Shown in pieces: positions 1-9,699 of a stretch of DNA of 64,000 bases (its first letter is position 1; each line of letters opens with the position of its first letter). The stretch spans positions 62,001-126,000 of the forward strand of contig NJBM01000006.1 of assembly GCA_005223045.1 (NCBI GenBank). The letters run 5' to 3'. The stretch is from Planctomycetes bacterium B3_Pla (GTDB lineage: Bacteria > Planctomycetota > Phycisphaerae > Sedimentisphaerales > Anaerobacaceae). The translations under genes were made by a program, and so were the position numbers. Under the pieces are notes generated by a model that was not told the origin of the DNA, ran no database searches, and saw only the letters and a program-made list of their open reading frames with translations.

Positions 1-626
1 TGATTATGCCGGCACCCTTGGCAAAATCATTGCCTGTTACGACAACCGTCCATCGCACATTCTTTTTTTTCAGAATCGCCTGCTGCCCGGCTAACCGATC
101 TTCCAGCGCAGAAACCCCCTCGTCGTGCATAGTCATCAGGACATGAGCGCCGTCCGGGACATGAGGCGAGACATGCTCGGCAAGTGCTTCGCCCGCCTGG
201 TACAATTTTTGATTCACGCTGCTCAGCCGCGCGTTCGGCGTTGCGTGGTCATCGACGTTGAATCCCACGATGGGAACTCCCTTGTCTATGGCCTCCTGAA
301 TTACTCCGTCAAACGCCTCCGGATCGATGATATTCACGGCGATCCCATCGTACCCGTCTGCCACAGCCTGTCGAACCATTTCGGCCTGGGCCTTGACATC
401 TACCCCTTTCGTGCCGAGGAAATCACACTTGACCTCCATCATCTCGGCGGCATCATTCACGCCTTTCCTGACAGGCTCAAAGAACCTGGCATCCACGGTA
501 CATGTAATAAACGCCAGGCGCAGCGGCCCGGTTGAATTCGGGCGGGTCGGATTCACCGCGCAGCCGGCAAGAGATACGCACAACAACGTCAATATCAAAA
601 CTACCTGCTTTCTTGAGTCTCTCACT
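1..626 (-). CDS. Sugar-type periplasmic substrate-binding lipoprotein (5' part of gene, 3' end outside window)
   Basis: The minus strand is open from a GTG at 626 to the window edge. The product starts with a hydrophobic signal ending in a lipobox (L-A-G-C), then the periplasmic-binding-protein type 1 fold of the ribose/xylose class: a start near LRLAFITC, the segment AVNIIDPEAFDGVI, then IVGFNVDD and the AGEALAEHV helix. The family captures a sugar or similar solute outside the cell and delivers it to an ABC permease. An AAAGGGA stretch lies upstream of the GTG, and no ATG is available in frame. The gene follows the sulfatase by 31 nt on the same strand, so both probably share a transcript, which fits polysaccharide use. 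The C-terminal lobe is missing here, so the ligand cannot be judged. Confidence 0.75.
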
Positions 627-657
627 TTCGTCCCTTTTATCTCCCCGAGTCTAATCG

Positions 658-2067
658 TTATTGTCGTTGCAGCATTTTCCTCAACTCTGCCGCGATTTGA
701 GTGTACTCAGGATCGCGGGCGAGGTTATAGTATTCGCCGGGGTCGCTTTCGTGATCGTACAGTTCCGCGTCCTGTTTGCCATTATCCCACTCGGTATAGC
801 GCCAACGCTCGGTCCGCACGGAACGACCCGCTATGGCGCCTCGCTGGACCTGCGTAAACGCCGCCTTCTTCCAGGGAATGTCGGGATTGGCCAGTAAGGG
901 CTTGAAGCTTGTTCCGGCAAGATTGTCCGGCGAGGGCAGCCCGCAAAGATCAGTTAAGGTCGGATAAATATCGACGAATTCTATGATTCGGGAACAACTC
1001 GTGCCGCTTCTGCTCACCTCCGGCGTCGCGACAATCACAGGGGCACGTGCCGATAGCTCGAACAATGTGTTCTTATTCCACCAGCCGCGATGGCCGAGCT
1101 GATAGCCGTGGTCGCTGAAAAACACGACGGTTGTGTTTCGCCAAAGGTCAAGGCGGTCCATAGCGGCAACAATCTTTCCCACCTGCGCGTCCATGAAAGA
1201 TATGCAGGCATAGTACGCACGCATGAACTCACGTCGCTCGCGGTCGGTGAAACGGTCGAATTCTTTCTTCCACCCGCTCGCTATCGCCTGTGGATGCTCC
1301 GCAGAGCGGTCGGGAGGATCGCGGGGCGGTTGCAATTGCTCGAGCGGATAAAGGTCGAAATAGCGCTTCGGCGCAATAAACGGATCGTGAGGTTTAAGAA
1401 ATCCAACCGCAAGGAAAAACGGATCGTTACGCTGTTGTTCCAGCAGGTGAACTGCTTCGGCAGCGATTAGACCGTCGGACTGATCTTCATCGTCCCCCTC
1501 TGCGGCAAGCCATCGACACCACTTGACTCGACCGCCGGTAAGGTTCCTTCCCCGGCCTTTCCTGCCCCGTGGTGTCCCTTTAGGATCGGATGTTACATTC
1601 CACGCCTTGGGATCATCCGTGTCTTTACGTCCATGGAAGACTTTTCCCAGGCGAGCCGTGAAGTATCCGTTCCTGCGAAACAATTGGGGCAGGGTAACGA
1701 CATCCGGCAAATTCGACCGGAATGCGGTCGTGTTGTTCAGGACGCCGGTCGAATCGGGCCTCAGCCCGGTGAGAAAGGATGTTCGACTCGGATTACAGAC
1801 GGGGTACTGACAATAGGCACGGTCAAAACGAATGCCGCGTGCTGCCAGTTTGTCAATGTTGGGGGATTTGACTACCGGATGGCCGTAGCAGCCCAGAGCG
1901 TGATTAAGATCGTCCACGACAATGAACAACACGTTTCTCTTGCGTCGCGGACCTTCAGCTTCAGAGCCCTGCAAGGTTGACAACAGACCACATCGGCTCC
2001 CGAGTCCGACTGTCGCCGCAGTGGCGCCGGCTTTCAAAAAATGTCTTCGTGTTACGGAATTCTTCAT
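658..2067 (-). CDS. Tat-exported Cys-type sulfatase (iduronate-2-sulfatase-like)
   Basis: A 469-residue type I sulfatase. The N-terminus carries a twin-arginine signal (RRHFLKAGA), so it is exported folded. The metal site starts at [15 protein letters not shown]. The formylglycine signature C-N-P-S-R lies at residues 91-95; Cys91 would be oxidised by a formylglycine-generating enzyme. [10 protein letters not shown] supplies the second metal-binding segment. The order of motifs resembles iduronate-2-sulfatase, which removes sulfate from glycan uronic acids; the actual substrate is inferred only. The start ATG abuts the stop of the upstream PQQ-propeller gene and the solute-binding gene follows, giving a three-gene minus-strand unit for sulfated glycan use. 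Planctomycetes are rich in such genes. Confidence 0.93.
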   Translation of the reverse strand: MKNSVTRRHFLKAGATAATVGLGSRCGLLSTLQGSEAEGPRRKRNVLFIVVDDLNHALGCYGHPVVKSPNIDKLAARGIRFDRAYCQYPVCNPSRTSFLTGLRPDSTGVLNNTTAFRSNLPDVVTLPQLFRRNGYFTARLGKVFHGRKDTDDPKAWNVTSDPKGTPRGRKGRGRNLTGGRVKWCRWLAAEGDDEDQSDGLIAAEAVHLLEQQRNDPFFLAVGFLKPHDPFIAPKRYFDLYPLEQLQPPRDPPDRSAEHPQAIASGWKKEFDRFTDRERREFMRAYYACISFMDAQVGKIVAAMDRLDLWRNTTVVFFSDHGYQLGHRGWWNKNTLFELSARAPVIVATPEVSRSGTSCSRIIEFVDIYPTLTDLCGLPSPDNLAGTSFKPLLANPDIPWKKAAFTQVQRGAIAGRSVRTERWRYTEWDNGKQDAELYDHESDPGEYYNLARDPEYTQIAAELRKMLQRQ

Positions 2068-5000
2068 CTACTTGCCCGCCATGCACAAAACTCGGCCGTC
2101 CTTCATTGAGAGATAGAGGCGTCCGTTCGCCGCGGCCATGCCGTCCCAGGCCGGCACACTTTTGAGTTTGTATTCAGCCAGTTTTTCCCCGTCCGAGGCC
2201 GAGACTGCCCAAAGTAGGGAGCCTTGTTGTCCTTCAAGGGCGGCACTCTGCGCCTTTAGCTTTGCCTGCACTTGCGGCTCCAGGGTCCGGCCCCATATCT
2301 TCTGCTCGTCCACGATATCGGGCGGCCCGGCGACAAACAGCGTTCGATCGGCAAGGACCATTGCCCGGGCGATCAACTGAGGTTTCTCAATCATCCATTT
2401 GCGAGTGACCGCACTAAGCTCCGATTCCGGACGCATGGCCCGGTTCTTCCAGTTAACGGTGTTCTCGGGGATTTTAGCTTTGGCGACCCGGGCTGCCCGG
2501 CCGGGATCGAACTTCTTGTCGGCGGCAAACAGCCGGTATTCCAGTACGGACGAGTTGCACAGGTATTGTGGGTGACGGCCGTAGCCGTACACGTTGGCAT
2601 CGTCAAACGCCAGGATCCGGCCGGAAGGGACAAGCCTCGCAGGAACGGACCACTCGGCCCATCCTTCGCCTGCATTTTTGCCATAGATCCAGTAGGTGCG
2701 ATGGAACCATGAATCATCCAGAAATCCAGTGGGGCAGAACAGATGTGTTCCCTCGCCACCTTGGTCGGTTTGGTGCTCCGGATCGATGACCGCCCGGCGC
2801 CCGTTCATATTGAAGCGTTGGGATCGCATATACACAAAGTTGCCGTCGCTGGAAAGGACATCCGGAAGCGCGACCGGCATCTTCTTTTGCTGAATTCTCG
2901 ACTGTAGATTCTTGCCTGTCCTCGGATCGCGATCATCCATGATGGTCTCGGACAGCTTTTCTCCGGTCAGTGGATCGAGCCGCAGCATCCTCATACCGCC
3001 GTCCAGGAACACCGACCTGCCCGCGAGAGCGTATGCGATTCCATCCTGAATCAGCACGCTGCCCGATACGGGCCAGACGGACTCAAGCTGTTCGTAAGAC
3101 ATCGTTCTCAGATCATGCGGGGCCGCTCTGAATCGCCACGCGAGCTGGCCGTCCGAAGAACGCAGGCAATAGACCCACCCGTCGGCAGAACCGAACAGCA
3201 CACATCCTTTATAGAGAGTTGGAGGTGAGTTCACACGGCCTCCGGCAGTGTAACTCCAGAGCTTCGTGCCGGAAGCTGCATCCATAGCGTGAACCGTATG
3301 TGTATCTACGGACGCCACAAGGAGTTTTCCGTCTGCCACCACTGGCTGCGTTATTCGACCGCCAAGCTCAGTCTCCCACGCCTGGCTGAGCTTCACAGGA
3401 ACATTCATTCTCGCGTGGCCGCTCCTGGCCGGGTCATGACGGTACGTAGGCCAATCATTGGTATTTTCAATTTGCGATTTGCGATTTGCGATTTTGTTGT
3501 ACGCCGGTCCTTTCTGCATGCGATCCGCATCTGAAGGAGCGGAGCGTTTTTTCTGCAAAGCCGGCGCCAGGGCATTGAATCCGGCCAGCTTCGACTGGTA
3601 GTAACATGCACACGAGTTCGATGGCGCGTAAACTAAGCCGTTGCATGGCATCATGCCGTAGAAGCATCCGCCGCGGACCCAGTGGTGGATTTCCCACTCC
3701 TTTGTGCGCGGATTTATGAACTCTGTGCCGATCCAGGAAGGCATGAGGTATTTTTCCGTCGCCTTGCTCGGATAGCAACGCTGGTGCATGATGGCGAACG
3801 GATTAACATCCGGCTCGAATTCACGTTTGACATCGCCCGTGCGAGGGTCCCAGCCAGTGAATGTGCCTTTCGACCGGGGCGTGGCGCTGGCGATATCGCC
3901 CGACCAGACTAATCCGTCGATAACGAAAACGTCCTCGGGACAGAAGTGTCCGGATGCGTGTAGCTTCGAGTCCCAAAGCTTCTCGCCATTCTTGGCCGAG
4001 AGAGTCACCAGCGAGCGTTTCTGTCCGGAGAAAAGGACCACATCCTTGTACATCAATGTTGACGGCGACCAGCCTGTGGGAATAAGCTTACTGCGCTCGA
4101 CAGGTGTTCGCCACAGTCTTTCGCCATTTCCGTGCTCTAAGCATACAACCGCCTCTCCATCGTGATAAACGACACGCTCGGCGTCGGCCGCCAACGACAT
4201 TGGTGTGATTTTGCTTTCGATGCTCCAGAGGACCTCGCCCGTGCCGGCGTTGACAGCCATCAGTTTGTCAACCGTTTCGTCCCAGCCCCATCGTTTACTG
4301 GCTCGGTCACGTTCTTTCCAGCAGTTCGCGTTTTCCTGCTTGTAGTCAACCGGTTCGCGGTCGGGATTGACTACTACAAACAACACGCCGTTGACGGAAA
4401 CAAGCTCTTCGGTCGTCCCGGTATCCTCATACGTGCGAATCGTCTTTCCCGTTGCGGCATCGATGGCGCTGAGCGGAGCGTTGATGCCGAGCGTAGTATA
4501 GACTTCGTCGCCGATTGCGATGAGCCGACGCGTCAGTCTCGAAGGCCCGCTCTTGAGCGGGAATAGATGATTGTACCATGTTGGCAGGCTGCGCTTCCAC
4601 AAGACGGTCCCGTTGAAAGCATCTCGTGCTGTCAGGAAAAACTTGGCCGGGAGCTGGATGGAATCTTTCGGGCCCTCATCCATAATGTAGAATATCCGTC
4701 CGTTCGCCGAGACCAGCGCGTTGAGGCTCGCCGAGTGTTCGTGGCTTCGCGCCCATTTCGGGCTGCCGACCCACTGCATTCGGCGGGGCGGGCCGACAAC
4801 AGAGTCTTTCGCTACGGCGTTCCCGCTGGCGTCATAGAGGTAATGTGTCCAGTCGTCAATCTCTGCCGGACGTTCCTTTACAGCTTTGAACCATTCGCCC
4901 GCTTTCTTAATGTACGCAACGCCGTTCGGGGCGAGCACTCGCAGGACCTCACCCATCGCGATGTCGCCCAGGTCTTCCGAGACGACGAGGTTGACAAAGT

Positions 5001-5325
5001 TGTCGATATACGGAAGACCGGCGCCTCTCAGATGGTCGATGGATACCTTGCCGTACAGGCCAAGCGACCGGATGTGCTCGCGGGCCTTTTCGACGTTTTG
5101 CGCATCGTAGTCCAGACCCTGCACAATGTAGCTGTCGCCGGCGCGCAGCGCGGCAGTCAAGCGACCGTCACCACAACCGATATGGACTACCACACCGCCC
5201 TTCACACCTGTAGCATCCAGGATTTTTCTTGCTTGATCGACCTGTTGAGCCTTTGCCGCCGGGAAGGTAAGTGAGATTATCACAAGGAAGGCAAATATTG
5301 TCGGAAACAGGTTTGTCTTTTTCAT
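2068..5325 (-). CDS. Secreted PQQ-like beta-propeller protein with N-terminal methyltransferase-like domain
   Basis: About 1085 residues from the ATG at 5325, chosen because MKKTNLFP begins a clean signal peptide; an upstream in-frame start would add 16 residues. After the signal (about residues 1-26) comes a class I SAM-methyltransferase-like Rossmann domain with VVVHIGCGDGRL. The rest is a long PQQ-type propeller with repeated W-x-G and 'ALDAATGK'-like blades (for example MDAASGTKLWSY and VNAGTGEVLW). Such two-part proteins are common in planctomycetes, but no catalytic function is established. A linker near nt 3467-3497 contains an in-frame copy of a dispersed repeat (see findings). It heads the sulfatase unit and shares its stop/start boundary with that gene. 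Confidence 0.85.
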   Translation of the reverse strand: MKKTNLFPTIFAFLVIISLTFPAAKAQQVDQARKILDATGVKGGVVVHIGCGDGRLTAALRAGDSYIVQGLDYDAQNVEKAREHIRSLGLYGKVSIDHLRGAGLPYIDNFVNLVVSEDLGDIAMGEVLRVLAPNGVAYIKKAGEWFKAVKERPAEIDDWTHYLYDASGNAVAKDSVVGPPRRMQWVGSPKWARSHEHSASLNALVSANGRIFYIMDEGPKDSIQLPAKFFLTARDAFNGTVLWKRSLPTWYNHLFPLKSGPSRLTRRLIAIGDEVYTTLGINAPLSAIDAATGKTIRTYEDTGTTEELVSVNGVLFVVVNPDREPVDYKQENANCWKERDRASKRWGWDETVDKLMAVNAGTGEVLWSIESKITPMSLAADAERVVYHDGEAVVCLEHGNGERLWRTPVERSKLIPTGWSPSTLMYKDVVLFSGQKRSLVTLSAKNGEKLWDSKLHASGHFCPEDVFVIDGLVWSGDIASATPRSKGTFTGWDPRTGDVKREFEPDVNPFAIMHQRCYPSKATEKYLMPSWIGTEFINPRTKEWEIHHWVRGGCFYGMMPCNGLVYAPSNSCACYYQSKLAGFNALAPALQKKRSAPSDADRMQKGPAYNKIANRKSQIENTNDWPTYRHDPARSGHARMNVPVKLSQAWETELGGRITQPVVADGKLLVASVDTHTVHAMDAASGTKLWSYTAGGRVNSPPTLYKGCVLFGSADGWVYCLRSSDGQLAWRFRAAPHDLRTMSYEQLESVWPVSGSVLIQDGIAYALAGRSVFLDGGMRMLRLDPLTGEKLSETIMDDRDPRTGKNLQSRIQQKKMPVALPDVLSSDGNFVYMRSQRFNMNGRRAVIDPEHQTDQGGEGTHLFCPTGFLDDSWFHRTYWIYGKNAGEGWAEWSVPARLVPSGRILAFDDANVYGYGRHPQYLCNSSVLEYRLFAADKKFDPGRAARVAKAKIPENTVNWKNRAMRPESELSAVTRKWMIEKPQLIARAMVLADRTLFVAGPPDIVDEQKIWGRTLEPQVQAKLKAQSAALEGQQGSLLWAVSASDGEKLAEYKLKSVPAWDGMAAANGRLYLSMKDGRVLCMAGK

Positions 5326-5528
5326 AACTACTTTCCTTTCAATTAAAAGATGTGCAAGAAAAACTCCAGCCACCTGAAATTTGTATGTCAGCCGTCACGT
5401 ATGCAAATATCACTGTACGCTAATGGCGACGGCGGATTATAACCCGATGCGGCAGCCAAAGCAATACCTTTCTTTCTGGAGCAGTGCAGTTTCAAGAAAC
5501 GTGTATTGAGAAACCATTGCCCTATCTT

Positions 5529-5557
5529 TTGACAGCATCGTTGCCTGGTGGTAACCT
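5529..5557 (+). promoter_or_regulatory. Predicted promoter for the metallo-hydrolase gene; rest of gap 5326-5613 empty
   Basis: A TTGACA -35 box (5529-5534), a 17-nt spacer and TAACCT (5552-5557) lie about 55 nt upstream of the ATG at 5614. The -35 is perfect and the -10 weak. I see no gene or repeat elsewhere in this gap. Confidence 0.4.
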
Positions 5558-5613
5558 GTCTGCAAGAGAATACGGAAAAGATTGAGTAAGTGCTGTGTTA
5601 CGATTGGAGAACT

Positions 5614-6372
5614 ATGGATTCGGTAATTACTATCCCCGCGCTGGGCGACAATCTCATATACGTGTACAGATACAACCGCAATGATGTGCTTGTGGTCGAT
5701 CCGAGCGATAGTGCATCCGTGCTGAACGCCCTGAAACAGCGCGATCTAAACCTCACAACGATTCTCATTACACATCATCATTGGGACCATATCGGCGGGG
5801 CCGCTGAATTGAAGAAGGAAACGGGCTGCAAGGTCATTGGCGGCGATGGCCGAAGAATCCCGGGCATCGACCAGGTAGCCGAGGACAAACAGATCCTGCA
5901 ATTCGGCAACTCCGGTATCGAGGTTGTTGCTACGCCCGGCCATACCAGCACCTCCGTTTGTTATTACGTGCAGCCTTCGAACGCCAATGAGAATGGCATT
6001 CTCTGGACGGGGGACACATTGTTCGTCGGGGGCTGCGGCAGGCTGTTCGAGTGTAATGCACGGTCAATGTGGGAATCGCTGCAAAAGCTGGCGTCCCTGC
6101 CCGACGGCACGCTTGTTTACTGCGGCCATGATTACACGCTGGAAAACTACGAGTTTGCCTTGACTATTGAGCCTGACAATCAAGCGGTCAAACAGCGACT
6201 GTCCGACGTCCGGCAGGGCGGACAGTCAGTTCCTTCGACTATATTGCAGGAGAAGACTACCAACCCCTTTTTGCGTTCGGGTACACCGGAAATAAAAGCT
6301 GCACTCAAGATGCCGCGAGCCGGAGATACCGAAGTCTTTGCAGAGCTGAGGCGGCGCAAAGATGTCTTCTAA
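5614..6372 (+). CDS. Metallo-beta-lactamase-fold hydrolase, glyoxalase II-like
   Basis: A 252-residue protein from the ATG at 5614, preferred over an in-frame ATG at 5590 because GGAGA lies 5 nt upstream. The zinc motif T-H-H-H-W-D-H is followed by the metal ligands in ATPGHTSTSVCYY, TGDTLFVGGCGR and CGHDYTLENY. This order and the C-terminal helical extension (residues about 180-252, with NPFLRSG) are those of hydroxyacylglutathione hydrolase, which hydrolyses S-D-lactoylglutathione and similar thioesters. A glutathione pathway is not evident in the window, so another low-molecular-weight thiol ester may be the substrate. It is followed by a monooxygenase-fold protein and an alcohol dehydrogenase on the same strand. 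Confidence 0.88.
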   Translation: MDSVITIPALGDNLIYVYRYNRNDVLVVDPSDSASVLNALKQRDLNLTTILITHHHWDHIGGAAELKKETGCKVIGGDGRRIPGIDQVAEDKQILQFGNSGIEVVATPGHTSTSVCYYVQPSNANENGILWTGDTLFVGGCGRLFECNARSMWESLQKLASLPDGTLVYCGHDYTLENYEFALTIEPDNQAVKQRLSDVRQGGQSVPSTILQEKTTNPFLRSGTPEIKAALKMPRAGDTEVFAELRRRKDVF

Positions 6373-6430
6373 GTGTACATCATATTTGATAAACTCCAAC
6401 TCAGACGACTGAAACTGTAAGGAGGCCGTT

Positions 6431-6739
6431 ATGCTTGTAGTCCATGTTTTCGTACACGTTAAGCCCGATCAGGTCGAGGCATTCGAGGCGGCGACGCTTG
6501 AGAATGCTCGCAACAGCATCCGGGAACCCGGTATCGCCCGATTTGACGTTATCCGACAGCAGGATGACCCGACGCGCTTTGTCCTGGTCGAAGTCTATCG
6601 AACTGCGGACGATCCGGCTAGGCACAAAGAAACAGCGCACTATCAGAAATGGCGCGACGCCGTTGCCGATATGATGGCCGAGCCGCGCTCAAGCATCAAG
6701 TACGGCAATGTCTTTCCCGACGAGCAAGGCTGGGATTAG
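6431..6739 (+). CDS. YgiN-type antibiotic-biosynthesis-monooxygenase-fold protein
   Basis: A 102-residue dimeric alpha-beta barrel (ABM) protein preceded by GGAGG 6 nt upstream of the ATG. Family features are the N-terminal [18 protein letters not shown], the central [14 protein letters not shown], the strand [11 protein letters not shown] and the [12 protein letters not shown] helix. Members act as quinol or small-aromatic oxidases or as aldehyde-detoxifying and heme-related enzymes; the sequence does not tell which. It lies 58 nt after the metallo-hydrolase and 29 nt before the iron alcohol dehydrogenase, so a small detoxification operon is plausible. Confidence 0.85.
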   Translation: MLVVHVFVHVKPDQVEAFEAATLENARNSIREPGIARFDVIRQQDDPTRFVLVEVYRTADDPARHKETAHYQKWRDAVADMMAEPRSSIKYGNVFPDEQGWD

Positions 6740-6768
6740 CCGGGACGTTCGGCGCTGAGGGATAAGTT

Positions 6769-7926
6769 ATGAGATTTGAATTTGCGACAGCTACACGCAT
6801 CATATTCGGCCCCGGCACTGTCGGCGAAATTGCACCACTATCGGCTGAGATGGGCAAACGTGCTTGCGTCGTCACCGGCCGCACCGTCGAGCGGGCTGCG
6901 CAGCTACTCGAGCGGCTCAGCGAACACGGCATTGAATATGTGACATTCAGCGTCGTTGAGGAGCCTACGACGGTTCTGGCGAAAGCCGGAGTGGAATTGG
7001 CCCGCCGGCAACGGTGCGATCTGGTCCTCAGCTTCGGAGGCGGAAGCGTGGTTGACACAGGCAAAGTGATTGCCGCCATGCTGACCAACTCCGGCGAGCT
7101 TGAAGATTATCTGGAAGTGGTCGGCGCCGGCAAGCCGCTTGCGCAAAGCTCCGCCCCGCACATAGCGATTCCAACTACCGCCGGAACGGGCGCTGAGGTC
7201 ACGCGCAATTCGGTACTCAGCGTGCCCGAGCACAAAGTAAAAGTCAGCATGCGCAGTCCGTTTATGCTGCCTCATCTGGCTGTGGTCGATCCTGAATTGA
7301 CTCATTCGATGCCGGCGTCCGTGACCGCAAGTACGGGCCTGGATGCACTGACACAACTGATCGAAGTCTATGTCTCCGACAAGGCGAATCCCTTGACAGA
7401 CGGTATATGTCGAGAGGGCCTCAAACGTGCCGGGCGTTCTTTGCGCCGGGCCTGCGAAGATGGTGCCGATAGCAGCGCCCGCGAGGACATGGCCTTGTCG
7501 AGTCTCTTTAGCGGCTTAGGTCTTGCCAACGCAAAGTTGGGAGCCGTCCATGGCTTCGCCGGCCCCCTGGGGGGCATGCTCGGCGCTCCTCATGGCGTCA
7601 TCTGTGCCCGGCTTCTGCCGCATGTCATGCAGGCCAATGTGAGGGCTTTGCAGGATCGAGGAACAAACTCAGCCGCATTAGCAAGGTTCGATGAGGTGGC
7701 CCGGATATTGACGGGCAAGACTACGGCCACGGCTGCCGATGGTGTTGCGTGGATACAGAATCTTTGCGCAGTATTGAAAGTGCCGTCGCTGGCCGGGTTC
7801 GGATTCAAAGAACAGGATTTCGACGCGGCCATCGCGAAGGCGCAGAAGTCGAGCAGCATGAAGGGCAACCCCGTCAGGTTGACGGATTATGAGCTGCTGG
7901 AAGTCTTGAGTCAGGCCAATGCCTGA
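6769..7926 (+). CDS. Iron-containing alcohol dehydrogenase
   Basis: A 385-residue group III (Fe-dependent) NAD(P)-linked alcohol dehydrogenase. The dinucleotide site is at LSFGGGSVVDTGKVIAAM, followed by IPTTAGTGAEVTRNSVL. The iron ligands are contributed by the HSMPASVTASTGLDALTQLIE and KLGAVHGFAGPLGGMLGAPHG regions. Length is normal for the family, and GATAAG precedes the ATG. It most likely interconverts an aldehyde and an alcohol in the cytoplasm during fermentation or detoxification. The substrate is unknown. It ends 7 nt before the convergent GIY-YIG-like gene. Confidence 0.92.
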   Translation: MRFEFATATRIIFGPGTVGEIAPLSAEMGKRACVVTGRTVERAAQLLERLSEHGIEYVTFSVVEEPTTVLAKAGVELARRQRCDLVLSFGGGSVVDTGKVIAAMLTNSGELEDYLEVVGAGKPLAQSSAPHIAIPTTAGTGAEVTRNSVLSVPEHKVKVSMRSPFMLPHLAVVDPELTHSMPASVTASTGLDALTQLIEVYVSDKANPLTDGICREGLKRAGRSLRRACEDGADSSAREDMALSSLFSGLGLANAKLGAVHGFAGPLGGMLGAPHGVICARLLPHVMQANVRALQDRGTNSAALARFDEVARILTGKTTATAADGVAWIQNLCAVLKVPSLAGFGFKEQDFDAAIAKAQKSSSMKGNPVRLTDYELLEVLSQANA

Positions 7927-7932
7927 CCGGCC

Positions 7933-8322
7933 TCAAGGAAGCTGCGGCGTATAGAACAGGTGTCCGCCGCATCGACAATCGGATGCCCCGAAGCCGGGCG
8001 CCGCCGGCTCGAACATCCCCGCGAGTTTTTTCGCCAATTCACATTCACGCTCGCGCGGTCCGGCGATAGTTATAGCTCCGAGCATATCGGCCCTTGAAGA
8101 CAGATAATCGATGTGCCATCGTAAAGGTTTTTCCTTCTTGCCGTGGCGTTCGAGCCGTGCCGAGAGATTTCGCTGGGCGCTTCCCGCGTAGAAATACACT
8201 CCCTGCCGGAAGCGGAATCGCCCGAGTTTGCCCGCTGAAATGTTCAGCGCCTCGGCCAGATGAAAGACCGCTATATAGACTCCGCTGTCCAAATCTATCT
8301 TAGGCAGTTTACAGCAGCTCAT
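7933..8322 (-). CDS. DUF123 / Uri-type GIY-YIG nuclease domain protein
   Basis: A 129-residue single-domain protein. It shows the GIY-YIG core as GVYIAVFHL and GVYFYAGSAQRNLSARLERH, then RWHIDYLSS, ECELAKKLA and the C-terminal PGFGASDCRCGGHLFY. This matches the Uri/DUF123 branch, which occurs alone or fused to endonuclease III. The role is not settled; nuclease activity in repair is inferred from the fold. The ATG at 8322 overlaps the end of the upstream ceramidase-like gene by 14 nt, so the two are likely translationally coupled. Confidence 0.85.
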   Translation of the reverse strand: MSCCKLPKIDLDSGVYIAVFHLAEALNISAGKLGRFRFRQGVYFYAGSAQRNLSARLERHGKKEKPLRWHIDYLSSRADMLGAITIAGPRERECELAKKLAGMFEPAAPGFGASDCRCGGHLFYTPQLP

Positions 8323-9625
8323 GGAGCATTTTGACGGCTTGCTTGACGGCTATCTCGGCTGCCTGCGGTGCAAAGGGACTGCTTCTGATTTCGTATCCTC
8401 CTTCTATGTGCAGGTGCTCCGGCGCTATATACGAGGCGGCTCCATTGCAGTGTGTGATAACAAAAGTGCGCTCATAGGGCGAAGCCTCCTTGATCGACAT
8501 CCCTATCTCCGTCAAAACTTCTGCGCCAAGACCTACGAAGCCGATATTGCCCACTCGTGCAACGGTGATGTTCAGCGGCGTCGTGGGATGGTCTTTATCT
8601 ATTTTTTCCTCGTTTCGGGGCTTGCCCGGCAGTTCAAGTGTGACAAACGCCGCTCCAATTTCTCCGCCGCCGGATACGTCGCCGATATCACGGAAAACGT
8701 GCACCACCTCTTCGCCCAACATTGTGCCGAGCAGCACAGGCTCAGGCACCCAGCCCGGCTCGTTATTGAATGCCGGCAGTACCCTGAACCAGGGGTCGAT
8801 GTTGGCGGATGCTCCTGCAAATCCGGCTACGATTACTTCTTCGCCGAGAATCTTCTCGGCAAACTGCTCGGCAAGTCCCATCACGTCGCCGCTGACAGTC
8901 AGATTCTTACCTCCCAGGCAGGTCGCGTGGGTCGCATAATCGAACAGTGCCGCAAAGACCTCCCCATCCGGCCTTGCGAGTTTCATCACCAGGACTTCCT
9001 TGTCGGTCGGCCCGTACGGATTTCGTCCGAGCCGGATTGTGCTGTTGCCGGAATTGTCAAATCTAAGCTCGCGCCGGTTTATACCGACCGGGGAGTATCC
9101 GACGCCTGTGCCGATGTTGACCGGCTCGGTGTCGTTGAGTGCTTCGCGGATGAGCTTGACCAGCGTTCCTTCCAGCTTCTTCGTATATTCGAGGTTATTA
9201 GCGTGCCCCTTCTCCTCGTCTATGGTCAGACCCGGCCCGGCGTGCGTATGCACGGAACTGAGGAAAAGCTCGCCGGGCTTGAGCTTGAACTCATCCAAAA
9301 TGATTTTTTGGAAATGATCGGCGGTCCCACTGTAAAATCCGATCAGGTCGGTCGAGACCAAAACGAGCCGCTTGCCGTTGTTCTCAAATACAACTACGCG
9401 CGCGAGCAATGGATCGTGAACGCCTTCGGATAATTGCGTCCGGGCGCCATAGCCGGCCATCTTTACAGGCTTTTCCGGTGTTATATCAATCCTCGCGACT
9501 CCCGCACGTAGAATGTTTTTACCCTGGCCGGATTTTACAGGCGCTACGGCCAGACCGAAAACAATGACGAAAATCCCAACGATCAAACTAATTCGCTTGA
9601 GCGAACAACGCAGCACTTGTCTCAT
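8309..9625 (-). CDS. Neutral/alkaline ceramidase-like secreted protein
   Basis: About 438 residues starting at 9625, where GGGAGG sits 7 nt upstream; an in-frame start 20 codons earlier lacks a good ribosome site. A signal peptide or membrane anchor covers about residues 7-30. The mature part begins LRAGVARIDITPEKPVKMAGYG and carries VSTDLIG, SSVHTHAGPG and the late EHLHIEGGYE segment, all typical of the N-terminal domain of neutral ceramidase-like proteins. Homologues in planctomycetes are numerous and their substrates are rarely known. Amide-bond hydrolysis outside the cytoplasm is the family expectation. It overlaps the downstream DUF123 gene. Confidence 0.85.
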   Translation of the reverse strand: MRQVLRCSLKRISLIVGIFVIVFGLAVAPVKSGQGKNILRAGVARIDITPEKPVKMAGYGARTQLSEGVHDPLLARVVVFENNGKRLVLVSTDLIGFYSGTADHFQKIILDEFKLKPGELFLSSVHTHAGPGLTIDEEKGHANNLEYTKKLEGTLVKLIREALNDTEPVNIGTGVGYSPVGINRRELRFDNSGNSTIRLGRNPYGPTDKEVLVMKLARPDGEVFAALFDYATHATCLGGKNLTVSGDVMGLAEQFAEKILGEEVIVAGFAGASANIDPWFRVLPAFNNEPGWVPEPVLLGTMLGEEVVHVFRDIGDVSGGGEIGAAFVTLELPGKPRNEEKIDKDHPTTPLNITVARVGNIGFVGLGAEVLTEIGMSIKEASPYERTFVITHCNGAASYIAPEHLHIEGGYEIRSSPFAPQAAEIAVKQAVKMLHELL

Positions 9626-9699
9626 AGCAAGCCTCCCTAAGTAAGATTGTCTATTTGGCGAGATAGTATGGCCTTTAGCCTTCAACTTCTCGACAGGGG

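Noticed and set aside
125-857. Plus-strand open frames at the window start
   Set aside because: They are antisense to the solute-binding lipoprotein and sulfatase, which show clear motifs.
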